Source: Synechococcus sp. BIOS-E4-1 (GTDB lineage Bacteria > Cyanobacteriota > Cyanobacteriia > PCC-6307 > Cyanobiaceae). Taken from it: DNA of 64,000 nucleotides. The DNA lies in assembly GCF_014279995.1 (NCBI RefSeq), contig NZ_CP047935.1, positions 1,213,243 to 1,277,242 on the forward strand, given 5' to 3'. The position numbers were made by a program, and so were the translations under genes. The notes beneath the pieces were generated by a model. That model had not been told where the DNA came from. It did no database searches and saw only the letters and a list, made by a program, of their open reading frames with translations. This document shows positions 63,916-64,000 of the stretch, piece by piece. Within the stretch, counting starts at the first letter, position 1; each line of letters opens with the position of its first letter.

Positions 63916-64000
63916 ACCAATCCATGAGTCTTTTGATCTTGTTGATAAGTTGCTTGTTTCGACCATTTCTGCTGATGGTATGTTGAATGTGTATCAGATA

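Noticed and set aside
1-64000. CRISPR arrays and tRNA genes
   Set aside because: No regularly spaced 25-37-bp repeats with unique spacers and no TPsiC-like GGTTCGAATCC blocks were noticed by eye; a covariance search would be decisive.

Overview
The window looks like the chromosome of a marine picocyanobacterium, most likely Synechococcus subcluster 5.1 or a close relative. The grounds are prochlorosin-type precursor peptides, DUF1651, DUF3104 and DUF3721 proteins, a CAAD-domain protein, the SynFtn-type ferritin and cyanobacterial MntABC and ZnuABC transporters. No tRNA, rRNA, IS element or CRISPR array was seen.

Layout. 1-4.5 kb is gene-poor: a degraded prochlorosin precursor, a lipoprotein and small conserved genes. 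4.5-36.5 kb is dominated by metal and stress functions: a manganese ABC transporter (mntC-mntA, with mntB displaced by an insertion), a YraQ/TIGR03943 permease pair, znuC-znuB-znuA with a His/Asp-rich outer-membrane protein, two Crp-like regulators, ferritin, a tiny Cys/Lys-rich peptide, a split chromate transporter, a ZIP permease, two DUF3721 proteins and a heavy-metal RND pump with a minimal adaptor. Six 15-bp inverted repeats of the Fur/Zur type (TGAGAAT-N-ATTCTCA and variants), plus a weaker seventh site, lie in front of several of these genes. They suggest one metal-responsive regulon; the sequence cannot decide between Zur and Fur. 36.6-46.6 kb holds an MFS permease, a compact type III polyketide synthase operon (methyltransferase, FAD oxidoreductase, PKS), two deaminase-fold genes with a duplicated 5' region, truncated porin and formylglycine-enzyme relics and a BBE-like oxidase.

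47-60 kb is an accessory island. Its core is an array of 14 intact double-glycine precursor genes and one nonsense-mutated one (49.56-56.62 kb). The Nif11-like leaders are nearly constant and the C-terminal cores are hypervariable. Most genes are separate cassettes with their own extended -10 promoter (TGCTATRAC exactly 30 nt before the ATG in most), a hairpin terminator and a shared short repeat. Three have instead a ~210-bp upstream repeat carrying four phased CACCAG boxes. No LanM-type modification enzyme or C39 peptidase transporter is present, so the array must depend on enzymes encoded elsewhere. Two more precursor relics lie at 47.6 kb and 0.6 kb. Next to the array are phage-type genes (a PD-(D/E)XK exonuclease) and a second family of four short GG-motif peptides (MED(P/S)K...) on the minus strand whose tails contain no cysteine. 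The last 4 kb is AT-rich and sparse, with a Coq4-like protein and small unknown genes.

Mechanistic reading: under metal limitation the Fur/Zur-type sites would control zinc uptake (ZnuABC, ZIP), envelope metal handling and perhaps the Cys-rich peptide and a metallophosphatase. The peptide island is a combinatorial natural-product reservoir shaped by local duplication, core replacement and decay.
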